DNA of 64,000 nt from an uncultured Paracoccaceae bacterium (GTDB lineage: Bacteria; Pseudomonadota; Alphaproteobacteria; Rhodobacterales; Rhodobacteraceae): assembly GCA_945952025.1 (NCBI GenBank), contig CAMFGW010000010.1, forward strand, positions 22,507 to 86,506, read 5' to 3'. Numbering within the stretch: position 1 is the stretch's first letter; every line of letters begins with the position of its first letter. This document shows, piece after piece, positions 9,431 to 18,777 of this stretch. Under the pieces are notes generated by a model that did no database searches, was not told where the DNA came from, and saw only the letters and a list, made by a program, of their open reading frames with translations. A program made the position numbers and the translations under genes.

Positions 9431-10752
9431 TCCCGGTCTTCGGCAACCTGTTCTGGACGCTCGCGGCCTTTGTCGTCGCGTTGTCGGTGATCGTCGCCGT
9501 CCATGAATATGGCCATTACATCGTCGGGCGCCTGTGCGGCATCCATGCCGAGGTCTTTTCGCTGGGCTTCGGCCCGGTCCTCTGGTCGCGGAAGGACCGG
9601 CGGGGCACGCGCTGGCAGGTGGCGGCGCTGCCCTTCGGCGGCTACGTCAAGTTCCTGGGCGACGCCAACGCCGCCTCGGCCGGGGCGGACGAGGCGACGA
9701 TGAGCGCGCTTTCGGCAGCCGAGCGGCGCCATACGATGCACGGCGCGCCGCTCTGGGCGCGGGCGGCGACGGTGGCGGCGGGGCCGATCTTCAACTTCAT
9801 CCTGTCGATCCTGGTCTTTTCGGCCGTGCTGATGACCTTCGGCGCCAAGACCGACCGGGTCGAGGTCGGCGAGCTGTATGCCATGCCGGGCGGTTCTGGC
9901 GGGTTGCAGGCGGGCGACGTGATCCTGGCGGTCGACGGCATGCCGGTGGCCGACTGGAAGGCCTTCTATGACGCGGGTGACAAGCAGACCGGCACCGGCC
10001 CCTGGCACTACCGCGTCTCGCGCCGCGGGCAGGAGGTCGAGGTCGAGGGGCCGCCCGTCGAGCCGTCGCGCGCCGACGGCATCGCGCTCAAGTCCGCGGC
10101 GATCAACGCCGGGCTGAAGAAGGGCGATGTCATCACCGCCATCGACGGCCAGCCGATCAAGCTTTTCTCCCAGATGCAGGCGGCGGTCGCCAAGGGGCAG
10201 GGCGCGCCGATGGCGCTGACCGTCTGGCGCGACGGGTCCGAGCAGACGCTGACACTGACGCCGCGCCCGACCGACGTGCCGAAGGCCGGCGGCGGGTTCG
10301 AGACGGCCTACAAGATCGGGCTGCAAGGCGACATTTTCTTCATGCCGGCGACGCGGACGGCCAGCCTGACCGAGGTCATTCCCGCCGCCGCGCGGCAGGT
10401 CTGGGATGTCATCACCAACTCTCTCTCGGCGCTCTGGCACATGATTTCCCAGCAGATCTCGCGCTGCAACATGTCGGGCGCCATCGGCATCGCCCAGGCG
10501 ACGGGCGAGGTCGCCTCGCAGGGGCTTCCGGATTTCATCTGGTTCATCGCCGTCCTGTCGACGGCGGTCGGCTTCATGAACCTCTTCCCGATCCCGATGC
10601 TCGATGGCGGGCACCTTGTCTTCTACACCATCGAATGGGCGCTCGGGCGGCCGCTGTCGCCGGCGACGGTGAACATCGCCATGTCGGTCGGCCTTGCGAT
10701 CGTCGTCTTCGTGATGGCTTTCGGGCTGACGAACGACCTGACCTGCCCCTGA
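9412..10752 (+). CDS. rseP: Site-2 intramembrane zinc metalloprotease RseP
   Basis: Membrane-embedded metalloprotease that cleaves anti-sigma factors or remnant signal peptides. The zinc-binding HEYGH motif is in the first helix (VIVAVHEYGHYIVG), and the LDG motif is at the C-terminus (NLFPIPMLDGGHLVF). Between them are two PDZ-like regions (one around GGLQAGDVILAVDGMPVADW, the second around AGLKKGDVITAIDGQPI). 446 aa, typical. It overlaps the end of dxr and precedes bamA, as in most proteobacteria. Confidence 0.94.
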   Translation: MEIAGLIPVFGNLFWTLAAFVVALSVIVAVHEYGHYIVGRLCGIHAEVFSLGFGPVLWSRKDRRGTRWQVAALPFGGYVKFLGDANAASAGADEATMSALSAAERRHTMHGAPLWARAATVAAGPIFNFILSILVFSAVLMTFGAKTDRVEVGELYAMPGGSGGLQAGDVILAVDGMPVADWKAFYDAGDKQTGTGPWHYRVSRRGQEVEVEGPPVEPSRADGIALKSAAINAGLKKGDVITAIDGQPIKLFSQMQAAVAKGQGAPMALTVWRDGSEQTLTLTPRPTDVPKAGGGFETAYKIGLQGDIFFMPATRTASLTEVIPAAARQVWDVITNSLSALWHMISQQISRCNMSGAIGIAQATGEVASQGLPDFIWFIAVLSTAVGFMNLFPIPMLDGGHLVFYTIEWALGRPLSPATVNIAMSVGLAIVVFVMAFGLTNDLTCP

Positions 10753-10879
10753 CCTGCCCCTGACTTGCCCCCAGGGGGGGCGGTCGGGGTGCAGATACCC
10801 CGCCTTTGCCGCGCCCTTGCCGCAAAGAGGTCACATTCCCCATCCATCCTGACAAGGTCATTTTCGGGCGGAGGATGGG

Positions 10880-11053
10880 ATGCACACACTGACCAACGGC
10901 GCACATGTTCTGGGCCATACGCTCTGGCCGCAGGGGCCACGGGCCGAGGCGATCATCGCCAATACGGCGCGTATCCTCAGCCTTCTGGTCGCGGCTGCCG
11001 TCGCGGTCGCCGCCCTTCATCTTCAGGCGCCGGGCGCGGTTCTGACGCTCTAG
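10880..11053 (+). CDS. Putative 57-aa single-pass membrane protein
   Basis: Short ORF not in the track, in the 601 bp gap between rseP and bamA. The ATG is preceded by a strong GGAGG site (gcggaggatggg). The product begins MHTLTNGAHVLGHTLWPQ and has one hydrophobic helix (ILSLLVAAAVAVAALHL) before ending PGAVLTL. Third codon positions are mostly G or C, as in the neighbouring genes. I do not recognise a family. It could be a small envelope protein or a chance ORF; ribosome profiling or conservation would decide. Confidence 0.4.
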   Translation: MHTLTNGAHVLGHTLWPQGPRAEAIIANTARILSLLVAAAVAVAALHLQAPGAVLTL

Positions 11054-11161
11054 TCCCCACCGTCCCCCGGCGGAAGGTTCCGGTTCCACCGATCCAGGCG
11101 CGGCCCTATCAGGGGTCGCGCCTTTTGCTGTTGCGGGGGCACCCCCCCGTTCCGCCTCCCC

Positions 11162-11213
11162 GGTCCGCTCTCCCGGTCCGCTCTCCCGGTCCGCTCTCCC
11201 GGTCCGCTCTCCC
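11162..11213. repeat. 13-bp tandem repeat, four perfect copies
   Basis: The unit GGTCCGCTCTCCC occurs four times head to tail, with degenerate partial copies on each side (gttccgcctccc upstream, gatccgcc downstream). It is noncoding in any annotated gene and lies about 75 bp before the probable bamA promoter. Confidence 0.9.
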
Positions 11214-11287
11214 GATCCGCCCCCCGTTCCTCGTGGCGAAGAGCCGCCATATCCCCAGATTTGGTGGCCGGAGGTGGGCGGGCACCT

Positions 11288-11316
11288 TTGACAAGGGGGG
11301 GTAATCGGGCTAGTCA
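11288..11316 (+). promoter_or_regulatory. Candidate sigma-70-type promoter for bamA
   Basis: TTGACA (perfect -35), a 17-bp spacer containing a G-run, then TAGTCA as a weak -10, about 40 bp upstream of the bamA start. It would give bamA-skp-fabZ-lpx expression independent of the upstream operon. Identified by eye only. Confidence 0.4.
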
Positions 11317-11353
11317 CAATCAGCAAAAATCAAAGACGCACGGCGGGGGATTG

Positions 11354-13663
11354 ATGATGGCTCAGAAACGGCGCAGTGCGGCGGTTGGTCGGGTCCTGTC
11401 GGGGACGGCGCTTTGCGCGACGCTGCTTTTTTCCGCCCTGCCAATGGCTTCCAGCGCGGCGAGCTACCAGTTTTCCTCCGTCAAGATCGAGGGCAACCAG
11501 TCCGTCGATCCGGCGACGATCCTGTCGATGGCGGGAATCGCCAAGGGCCAGACCCTGTCGGACGGCGCGCTGAACGATGCGGCGCAGCGGCTGCAGGCGT
11601 CGGGCCTCTTCGCCTCGGTCGATCTGGTGCCGTCGGGCGGCACGCTCATCGTCCGGGTCACGGAAAATCCCACGATCAACGTCGTGTCGATCGAAGGGAA
11701 CCGCCGGTTCAAGGATGAGGAGCTGACGAAGCTCCTCAAATCGCAGGGCCGGCGCATCTATTCGGCCTCGCAGGCCGAGGCGGACGCCAACGCCATCACC
11801 CAGTTCTACGCGGACAAGGGGCGCATGGCCGCCCGCGTCGAGCCGAAGATCATCGACCGCGGCAACAACCGCTACGACCTGGTGTTCGAGGTGGCCGAGG
11901 GCAAGACGTCCGAGGTCGAGCGCCTGTCCTTCAGCGGCAACAAGGCCTTCTCGGATCGCCGTCTGCGCCAGGTGCTGGCGACCAAGCAGGCCGGGATCTT
12001 CCGCGCCATCATCAGCCGCGACACTTTCGTCCCCGACCGGGTCGAGGCCGACAAGCAGCTCCTGCTCGATTTCTACCAGTCGCGGGGCTACATCGACGCG
12101 CAAGTCAGGGGTGTCTCTTCGGAATTTTCCAACGATCGCAATGCCTTCTTCCTGTCCTTCGATATCCAGGAAGGGCCGTCCTACACGTTCAACCAGGTGG
12201 GCGTCGCGAACGAATATCCGGGCCTTGACCCGGCCCCCTTCCAGGATGTGATCCGCATCCGGCCCGGCGCGACCTATTCGCCGGTCGCCATCGACACGAC
12301 GATCAAGCGGATGGAAGCCATCGCCAAGCGGCAGGGCATCGACTTCCTGGCGATCGAGCCGCGCATCGCCAAGAACGCGCAGAACCAGACACTCGACGTG
12401 ACTTTCGTCCTGGCCAAGGGCCCGCGCACTTTCGTCGAGCGGATCGACGTGCAGGGCAACGTCACCACGCAGGACCGCGTCATCCGGCGCCAGTTCCAGA
12501 TCTCGGAAGGCGACCCGATGAACCCGCGCGCGATCCGCGAGGCGGCGGACCGCATCCGGGCGCTCGACTATTTCAAGAACGTGGACGTGACCGCCCATTC
12601 CGGCTCGGCCGAGGATCAGGTGGTGGTGAATGTCGGCGTCGAAGAAAAGCCCACGGGCTCGCTGACCTTCGGCGTGACCTATTCGACCTCGGACAAGGTG
12701 GGCCTGACGCTCGGCCTGTCGGAAGCGAACCTTCTGGGGCGCGGGCAGTATCTGGCGATGAACATCGCCACGACCAAGAAGAACCAGAACAACACCTTCA
12801 CCTTCATCGAGCCGGCGCTTCTGGACCGCGACCTGAAGCTGCAATACCAGCTCTGGTACAGCACCTCGGACTATTCGAACGCGCGCTTTGCCACCAAGCG
12901 TATGGGCACGTCGCTGGCGCTGGAATTCCCGCTGTCCGAACAGATGCGGCTGAACCTCCAGTACAAATATTCGGCCGACAAGGTCTACAACGTCGCGACA
13001 GGCTCTTCGCCCCTGCTTTATGCCGACGAGGCGCGTGGGTACGAGCGCACCAGCGCCCTGGGCTACACGATCAGCTATGACACGCGCATCACCGGGCTCA
13101 ATCCGAACGGCGGCCTCTTGCTGACCTTCGGCCAGGATTACGCGGGCCTTGGCGGCGACGTGAAGTCGGTCACGACCACGGCCAAGGCGACCTACGAGAC
13201 GAAGGTCTGGCATGAAGAGTTGACCTTCCATGGCGAGGCCGAGGCGGGCGTCGTGTCGCCCCTTGGCGGCCAGACCACCGGTTACATGCAGCGCTTCACT
13301 GGCAACGGCCTGGTGCGGGGTTTCGCGCCGAACGGCATGGGGCCGCGTGACCTGAGCGTGGCGAACCGCGATGCGCTTGGCGGCAACATGTATGCGGGCG
13401 TCCGGCTCGAGGCGCGCTTCCCGATCGGGCTGCCGTCGGAATATGGCATCTCGGGCGGCCTATTCGCCGATGCGGGCTCGGTCTGGGGGCTCGATAATCC
13501 GGGTTCGATCGACGACAAGATGCACCTGCGCTCGTCCGTCGGCTTCACCATCTTCTGGGATTCGGGGCTGGGCCCGCTGCGCATGAACTTCGCCAAGCCG
13601 ATCAGCAAGGAAAGCTACGACAAGACGCAGACCTTCGACCTGACCGTGTCGACCAAGTTCTGA
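11354..13663 (+). CDS. bamA: Outer-membrane protein assembly factor BamA
   Basis: Central subunit of the BAM complex that folds beta-barrel proteins into the outer membrane. About 769 aa. A signal peptide (ALCATLLFSALPMASSAAS) is followed by five POTRA domains starting YQFSSVKIEGNQSVD, then the 16-strand barrel with the diagnostic VRGF sequence of loop 6 (GLVRGFAPNGMGPRD) and a C-terminal aromatic residue (VSTKF). The track start at 11261 lies in the promoter region; the ATG at 11354, or the adjacent one at 11357, with a GGGGGA site is preferred. Its TGA overlaps the skp start. Confidence 0.95.
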   Translation: MMAQKRRSAAVGRVLSGTALCATLLFSALPMASSAASYQFSSVKIEGNQSVDPATILSMAGIAKGQTLSDGALNDAAQRLQASGLFASVDLVPSGGTLIVRVTENPTINVVSIEGNRRFKDEELTKLLKSQGRRIYSASQAEADANAITQFYADKGRMAARVEPKIIDRGNNRYDLVFEVAEGKTSEVERLSFSGNKAFSDRRLRQVLATKQAGIFRAIISRDTFVPDRVEADKQLLLDFYQSRGYIDAQVRGVSSEFSNDRNAFFLSFDIQEGPSYTFNQVGVANEYPGLDPAPFQDVIRIRPGATYSPVAIDTTIKRMEAIAKRQGIDFLAIEPRIAKNAQNQTLDVTFVLAKGPRTFVERIDVQGNVTTQDRVIRRQFQISEGDPMNPRAIREAADRIRALDYFKNVDVTAHSGSAEDQVVVNVGVEEKPTGSLTFGVTYSTSDKVGLTLGLSEANLLGRGQYLAMNIATTKKNQNNTFTFIEPALLDRDLKLQYQLWYSTSDYSNARFATKRMGTSLALEFPLSEQMRLNLQYKYSADKVYNVATGSSPLLYADEARGYERTSALGYTISYDTRITGLNPNGGLLLTFGQDYAGLGGDVKSVTTTAKATYETKVWHEELTFHGEAEAGVVSPLGGQTTGYMQRFTGNGLVRGFAPNGMGPRDLSVANRDALGGNMYAGVRLEARFPIGLPSEYGISGGLFADAGSVWGLDNPGSIDDKMHLRSSVGFTIFWDSGLGPLRMNFAKPISKESYDKTQTFDLTVSTKF

Positions 13664-14295
13664 TGCGGGGGCGGCTCTGCCCCTGGCTCTGGGCGCTGGC
13701 CCTTGCCATGGCAGGGCCGACGGCATGGGCGCAGACTGCCGGCCAAACCTCGGGGCAGACTTCTGGCCAGACTTCGGGCCAGAGTTCAGGTCAGCCGGCG
13801 GCTCCTTCAAACATGGCACTGCCGCAAAGCCCGATTCTGACCGTCGATCAGGACCGGCTTTACGCCCAAAGCCTGTGGGGTCAGCGGGTCGAGGCGGAGT
13901 TGCAGGCCGAGACGCAGGCGCTTCAGACCGAAAACAACCGGATCGAGGCCGAGCTGACGGCCGAGGAAAAGTCGCTGACTGAAAAGCGCCCGACCATGGC
14001 GCCGCAGGATTTCCGCAAGCTGGCTGACGATTTCGATGAACGGGTGACGGGGATTCGCGCCGCGCAGGACCGCAAGGCCGCCGACCTGGTCGCCTCGCGC
14101 GACCGCGCGCGGCAGGAGTTCCTGGCGGCCGCCCTGCCGGTGATGGCGAAGGTCCTGTCTGAACATGGCGCGGTCGCGATCCTCGACAACCGGGCGGTCT
14201 TTGTCGCGGCGCGGTCGGTCGATGCGACCGATGCGCTGCTGAAAGAGCTGGACGAGGCGCTTGGCGCCGGCCCCGCACCCGCGCCCAGCCCCTGA
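13663..14295 (+). CDS. OmpH/Skp family periplasmic chaperone
   Basis: Periplasmic chaperone that carries unfolded outer-membrane proteins to BAM. 210 aa with a signal peptide (WLWALALAMAGPTAWA), then a low-complexity QTSGQTSGQTSGQSSGQ tract, a small beta segment (ILTVDQDRLY) and the long charged coiled coil typical of Skp (ELQAETQALQTENNRIEAELTAEEKSL). The ATG overlaps the bamA stop (TGATG), so the partner proteins are co-translated. The QTSG repeat is an extra at the mature N-terminus, probably disordered. Confidence 0.85.
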   Translation: MRGRLCPWLWALALAMAGPTAWAQTAGQTSGQTSGQTSGQSSGQPAAPSNMALPQSPILTVDQDRLYAQSLWGQRVEAELQAETQALQTENNRIEAELTAEEKSLTEKRPTMAPQDFRKLADDFDERVTGIRAAQDRKAADLVASRDRARQEFLAAALPVMAKVLSEHGAVAILDNRAVFVAARSVDATDALLKELDEALGAGPAPAPSP

Positions 14296-14396
14296 CATTC
14301 AGAGCCTGGCGCCTTGCGCGCCAATTCGTCATTCGCTAGCTAGAAGGAAAGGCGCAGGGCACATGTCAAGGTCTGCGCATGCCGACGGGGAGCAGA

Positions 14397-14873
14397 ATGA
14401 CCGATAGCGCCAGCCAGACCGCTGCGGCGGTGACGGAAGCCGACCTTGCGCTGATCCAGCGCATCATCCCGCACCGCTACCCGTTCCTGTTGATCGACAA
14501 GGTCAAGGACATCGTCCTCAACAAGTCCTGCGTCGGCATCAAGAATGTCACGATCAACGAGCCGCAATTCCAGGGCCACTTCCCCACCAAGCCGATCCTG
14601 CCGGGCGTCATGGTGGTCGAGGCGATGGCCCAGGCCTCGGCCGTGCTGGTCGGCCTGTCGATGAACGTGGTCGACCGCGATCTTCTGACCTATTTCATGT
14701 CGATCGACGGCTGCAAGTTCCGCCGCATGGTGGTGCCGGGCGATGTGCTCGAGCTGCACATGACCGTCAAGCGCGGCGGCGGCAAGATCTGGAAGTTCCA
14801 TGGGCTCGCGAAGGTCGGCGACGAGGTGGCGTGCGAGGCTGAGATCACCGCGATGATGCATCTGCGGGACTGA
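14397..14873 (+). CDS. fabZ: 3-hydroxyacyl-ACP dehydratase FabZ
   Basis: Dehydrates 3-hydroxyacyl-ACP in fatty acid elongation and competes with LpxA for 3-hydroxyacyl-ACP. The family signature is [14 protein letters not shown] near the N-terminus, then [20 protein letters not shown] with the catalytic Glu in the hot-dog helix. Two starts are possible (14379 and 14397); the second has GGGGAG at ideal distance and is preferred. lpxA follows four bases after the stop, the classic lipid A gene order. No lpxD is present between bamA and fabZ or elsewhere in the window. Confidence 0.95.
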   Translation: MTDSASQTAAAVTEADLALIQRIIPHRYPFLLIDKVKDIVLNKSCVGIKNVTINEPQFQGHFPTKPILPGVMVVEAMAQASAVLVGLSMNVVDRDLLTYFMSIDGCKFRRMVVPGDVLELHMTVKRGGGKIWKFHGLAKVGDEVACEAEITAMMHLRD

Positions 14874-14877
14874 TCGC

Positions 14878-15672
14878 ATGATCCTTCACCCGACTGCCCG
14901 CATCCACCCCTCGGCGGTGGTCGACGACGGGGCCGTGATCGGCGCAGGGGCCGAGGTCGGGCCCTTCTGCCACATCGGGCCAAGGGTCGTCCTGGGGGCG
15001 GGCGTGGTCTTGAAAAGCCATGTCGTCGTCGCGGGCCGGACCGAGGTCGGGGACGAGACGGCGATCTTTCCCTTCGCCTGCATCGGCGAGGTGCCGCAGG
15101 ACCTGAAGTTCCGCGGCGAAGAGACGCGGCTGGTGATCGGCAAGCGCAACCGCATCCGCGAGGGCGTGACCATGAACCCCGGCACCGAGGGCGGCGGCGG
15201 GGTGACGCGGATCGGCGACGACGGGCTTTTCATGGCCAATTCGCATGTGGCGCATGACTGCCAGATCGGCGACCGGGTGATCCTGGTGAACAATGTCGCT
15301 GTCGCCGGGCATTGCGTGCTTGAAGATGACGTGATCGTCGGCGGCCTGTCGGGGGTGCACCAGTTCGTCCGCATCGGGCGGGGCGCGATGATCGGGGCGG
15401 TGACGATGGTGACGGCCGACGTGATCCCGCACGGGCTGGTGCAGGGTCCGCGCGGGGTGCTCGACGGGCTGAACCTCGTCGGGCTGCGCCGCAGGGGGGC
15501 CGAGCGCGGCGACATACTGGCCCTGCGCGACATGCTGGGCGACCTGTCGGGCGGCGCCTTCCGCGAAGAGGCCCGCGCGTTGGCCGAGCAGGAGCCCGCG
15601 AACGCCTATGTGCGCGAGGTTCTGGACTTCATCCTCGGCCCGTCGGACCGCTCGTTCCTCGCCCCTCGATGA
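14878..15672 (+). CDS. lpxA: Acyl-ACP--UDP-N-acetylglucosamine O-acyltransferase
   Basis: First step of lipid A synthesis: moves a 3-hydroxyacyl chain from ACP to the 3-OH of UDP-GlcNAc. 264 aa. A left-handed beta-helix of hexapeptide repeats fills the N-terminal two thirds (IHPSAVVDDGAVIGAGAEVGPF and further repeats), with the conserved VAGHCVLEDDVIVGGLSGVHQF region holding the catalytic His, and a C-terminal helical domain. The stop overlaps lpxI by 4 bp (ATGA). Confidence 0.95.
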   Translation: MILHPTARIHPSAVVDDGAVIGAGAEVGPFCHIGPRVVLGAGVVLKSHVVVAGRTEVGDETAIFPFACIGEVPQDLKFRGEETRLVIGKRNRIREGVTMNPGTEGGGGVTRIGDDGLFMANSHVAHDCQIGDRVILVNNVAVAGHCVLEDDVIVGGLSGVHQFVRIGRGAMIGAVTMVTADVIPHGLVQGPRGVLDGLNLVGLRRRGAERGDILALRDMLGDLSGGAFREEARALAEQEPANAYVREVLDFILGPSDRSFLAPR

Positions 15673-16502
15673 GCCGGGTGGCGCTCATTGCCGGTTCGGG
15701 CGCCCTGCCGGGGCTTCTGGCTGCGGCGCTGGCCGGGGCGGGCCGTCCGCCGCTGGTCGCGCGGCTGGAAGGAACGCCTGTGCCCGTGGGCGAGGGGGCG
15801 GTGCGCTTCCGGCTCGAACGGCTGGTGCCGTTCATGGACAGCCTTTCGGATGCCGGCGTGACCGAGGTCGTTTTCGCCGGCGCCGCGACCCGGCCCCGGA
15901 TCGACCCAGAGGCGTTCGATGCCCGCACCGCGCAGCTGGTGCCGCGCCTCTTGGCCGCGATGGGTCAGGGCGATGACGGGGCGCTGCGCGGGCTGGTAGC
16001 ACTTTTCGAGGAGTGGGGCTTTGCCGTCCTTGGTGCCGATCAGGTGGCGCCCGACCTGGTGCCGGGGCCCGGCGTCCTGACCGGCGCGCCGGGCGCGGCG
16101 GATGAAGCCGATGCCGCGCGGGCGGCGGCCATTGTCGCGGGTCTTGGTGCGCTCGATCTGGGGCAGGGCGCGGTGGTGGCGCAGGGCCTTTGCCTTGCGG
16201 TCGAGACCTTGCCGGGGACGGATGCGATGCTGGCCTTCGCGGCGCTGCATGACCCGGCGCTGCGCCCGAACCCCAAGGGTGCGCGGGGCGTGCTTTACAA
16301 GGCGCCGAAGCCCGGTCAGGACCGGCGGATCGACCTGCCGGCCATCGGGCCGGAGACGGTCGCGGGTGCCGCGCGGGCGGGGCTGGCCGGGATCGCGTGG
16401 GAGGCGGGGGGCGTCCTGCTGCTTGACCGGGACGCGACGGTCGCTGCTGCGGCGGCGGCGGGCCTCTTCCTTTGGTCGCGCGCGCCGGACGACGGTCGAT
16501 GA
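15669..16502 (+). CDS. lpxI: UDP-2,3-diacylglucosamine pyrophosphatase LpxI
   Basis: DUF1009-family enzyme that hydrolyses UDP-2,3-diacylglucosamine to lipid X, replacing LpxH in many alphaproteobacteria. 277 aa. The start SRVALIAGSGALPGLLAAAL is the typical glycine-rich N-terminus, and the C-terminal block KAPKPGQDRRIDLPAIGPETV with GGVLLLDRD matches the LpxI catalytic domain. It sits between lpxA and lpxB with 4-bp overlaps on both sides, which supports the assignment. Confidence 0.9.
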   Translation: MSRVALIAGSGALPGLLAAALAGAGRPPLVARLEGTPVPVGEGAVRFRLERLVPFMDSLSDAGVTEVVFAGAATRPRIDPEAFDARTAQLVPRLLAAMGQGDDGALRGLVALFEEWGFAVLGADQVAPDLVPGPGVLTGAPGAADEADAARAAAIVAGLGALDLGQGAVVAQGLCLAVETLPGTDAMLAFAALHDPALRPNPKGARGVLYKAPKPGQDRRIDLPAIGPETVAGAARAGLAGIAWEAGGVLLLDRDATVAAAAAAGLFLWSRAPDDGR

Positions 16503-17650
16503 CGGGCCTGGGCCTTTTCCTGATTGCGGGCGAGCCTTCCGGGGACGCGCTTGGTGCGGCGCTGATGGCGGGGCTCAAGGATCTGTCGCCGGACCTGCGA
16601 CTGAGTGGCGTTGGCGGCCCGCTGATGGAGGGGCAGGGGCTTTCGAGTCTTTTCCCGATGGAAGAACTGTCGGTGATGGGCCTCCTGGAGGTTCTGCCGA
16701 AGCTTCCGCGCCTGAAGGCCCGCATCCGCCAGACGGCCGACGCCGTGCTAGCTTCGGGCGCCGATGCGCTGGTGACCATCGACAGCCCGGATTTCTGCCT
16801 GCGCGTGGCGGGTCTGGTCCGCGCCGCGCGTCCCGATTTCCGCACCATCCATTATGTCGCGCCGACCGTCTGGGCCTGGCGACCGGGGCGGGCGGCGAAG
16901 ATGGCGCCCATCATCGACCATGTGCTGGCGCTTTTCCCCTTCGAGCCGCCCTTGATGGAGGCCGCGGGGATGAGCTGCGATTTCGTCGGCCACCCGGCGG
17001 CGCACGCCCTTCGTGCCACGCCGGCAGAGGCCGCGGCCTTTCGCGCGACGAACGCGATCCCGCCCGACGCGCCGCTTCTGCTGCTCTTGCCCGGATCGCG
17101 CAAGGGCGAGGTCACGCGCCTTCTGCCGCGCTTTCGGGAAACGCTGGCGCTTCTGCGCGACCGTCATCCCGGTGTCCGCGCCGTCCTGCCGACCGTGCGG
17201 GGGACCGAGCCCCTGGTGCGCAATGCGCTCGCGGCAGAGGCGACCGCGCCCCTGATCCTGACCGGCGCGGATGCCAAGCGCGCGGCCTTTGCCGCCGCCG
17301 ACCTTGCGCTCGCGGCGTCCGGGACCGTCAGCCTTGAACTGGCTCGGAACCGGGTGCCCATGGTCATCGGCCACGATTTCAACCGCCTGACCTTCGCGCT
17401 GATGCGCCGGGCCGCGCTGATCGATACGGTGACGCTGGTCAACATCGTCTCGGACACCCGCGCGGTGCCGGAACTCCTCGGCCCCGCCTGCCGTCCGCCA
17501 GCGATGGCCGGGGCGCTCGACCGCATCCTGTCGGGCCCTGATGCCCGCGCGGCGCAGCGGCAGGCCGCCGACCTGACCATGGCGCGCCTTGGCGAAGGGG
17601 CCGAGGATCCCGGCCTGAGGGCTGCGCGGTCGGTCCTCGCGCATATCTGA
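16499..17650 (+). CDS. lpxB: Lipid-A-disaccharide synthase
   Basis: GT19 glycosyltransferase joining lipid X and UDP-2,3-diacylglucosamine into the lipid A disaccharide. The N-terminus LFLIAGEPSGDALGAALM is diagnostic, with IHYVAPTVWAWRPGRA and LLLLPGSRKGEVTRLLP in the middle and DLALAASGTVSLELA near the sugar-nucleotide site. The track ORF begins at 16472; the ATG at 16499 overlaps the lpxI stop and gives 383 aa. It is the last gene of the envelope cluster; an 85-bp gap separates it from argC. Confidence 0.94.
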   Translation: MTGLGLFLIAGEPSGDALGAALMAGLKDLSPDLRLSGVGGPLMEGQGLSSLFPMEELSVMGLLEVLPKLPRLKARIRQTADAVLASGADALVTIDSPDFCLRVAGLVRAARPDFRTIHYVAPTVWAWRPGRAAKMAPIIDHVLALFPFEPPLMEAAGMSCDFVGHPAAHALRATPAEAAAFRATNAIPPDAPLLLLLPGSRKGEVTRLLPRFRETLALLRDRHPGVRAVLPTVRGTEPLVRNALAAEATAPLILTGADAKRAAFAAADLALAASGTVSLELARNRVPMVIGHDFNRLTFALMRRAALIDTVTLVNIVSDTRAVPELLGPACRPPAMAGALDRILSGPDARAAQRQAADLTMARLGEGAEDPGLRAARSVLAHI

Positions 17651-17735
17651 TCCGCGCCGGCGCGCCACCGTCCGACCCGCCGTTGCCTCTGCCGCGCTGC
17701 GGCGCTAGGAAGGGCCACCTGCGCAGGAGGCCGCC

Positions 17736-18764
17736 ATGACCCTTTCCGTCGCCATCCTAGGTGCCTCGGGCTACACCGGGGCCGAGCTCGTCCGGCTGAT
17801 CGCGACCCATCCGGGGCTGACGATCACGGGGCTGTCGGGCGACCGCAAGGCGGGGATGGAGATGGCCGAGGTCTTTCCCTTCCTGACGCCCCTCACCCTG
17901 CCGCGACTGCAAAAGATCGAGGACATGAACCTGTCCTCGGCCGACCTGGTGTTCTGCGCGCTGCCGCATGCCACGAGCCAGGAGGTCATCGCCGCCCTGC
18001 CGCGCGACCTGAAGGTGGTGGACCTGTCGGCCGACTTCCGGCTGCGCGATCCGGCAGCCTATGAGAAGTGGTATGGCAAGCCCCATGCCGCGCCCGACCT
18101 GCAGAAGGAAGCGGTCTACGGGCTGACCGAGTTCTACCGCGACCAGATCCGCCCCGCGCGGCTGGTGGCCGGGACGGGCTGCAACGCGGCGGCCGGGCAA
18201 TATGCCATTCGGCCCCTGATTTCGGCCGGTGTGATCGACCTGGACGACATCATCCTGGACCTGAAGAACGGCGTTTCGGGCGCGGGCCGGTCGCTGAAGG
18301 AAAACCTGCTGCATGCAGAGCTTTCGGGCGGCACGCACCCCTATTCGGCCGGCGGCACGCACCGGCATCTGGGCGAGTTCGACCAGGAGTTTTCGGCGCT
18401 CGCCGGGCGGCCGGTGCGGGTGATCTTCACGCCCCACCTCTGCCCCTTCAATCGCGGCATCCTGGCCACCTGCTACGTCAAGGGCGATCCGGCGGCCATT
18501 CATGCGGCGCTGGCCGGGGCCTATGGCGACGAGCCTTTCCTGCATGTCCTGCCAATGGGCAAGCTGCCCTCGACGCGCTCGATCGCCGGGTCGAACCATG
18601 TGCAGATCGGCGTTTCGGGCGACCGGGTGCCGGGCCGGGCGACGGTTGTCGTGGCGCTGGACAATCTGACCAAGGGGTCGTCGGGACAGGCGTTGCAGAA
18701 TGCGAACCTGATGCTGGGCCTGCCGGAAACGCAAGGGCTGACGCTGGCGCCGGTCTTCCCGTAA
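17736..18764 (+). CDS. argC: N-acetyl-gamma-glutamyl-phosphate reductase
   Basis: Third step of arginine synthesis, NADPH-dependent reduction of N-acetylglutamyl phosphate. 342 aa. The NADP-binding motif [17 protein letters not shown] is at the N-terminus. The catalytic Cys lies in [13 protein letters not shown] rather than the common NPGCYPT form; from memory this variant is usual in Rhodobacter-type Arg[20 protein letters not shown] carries the substrate-binding His. GCGCAGGAGG precedes the ATG. ccmE follows after 13 bp. Confidence 0.93.
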   Translation: MTLSVAILGASGYTGAELVRLIATHPGLTITGLSGDRKAGMEMAEVFPFLTPLTLPRLQKIEDMNLSSADLVFCALPHATSQEVIAALPRDLKVVDLSADFRLRDPAAYEKWYGKPHAAPDLQKEAVYGLTEFYRDQIRPARLVAGTGCNAAAGQYAIRPLISAGVIDLDDIILDLKNGVSGAGRSLKENLLHAELSGGTHPYSAGGTHRHLGEFDQEFSALAGRPVRVIFTPHLCPFNRGILATCYVKGDPAAIHAALAGAYGDEPFLHVLPMGKLPSTRSIAGSNHVQIGVSGDRVPGRATVVVALDNLTKGSSGQALQNANLMLGLPETQGLTLAPVFP

Positions 18765-18777
18765 GGCGCTGAACCCC

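Noticed and set aside
11162-11213. CRISPR array
   Set aside because: The repeats are contiguous 13-mers without spacers and no cas genes are present.
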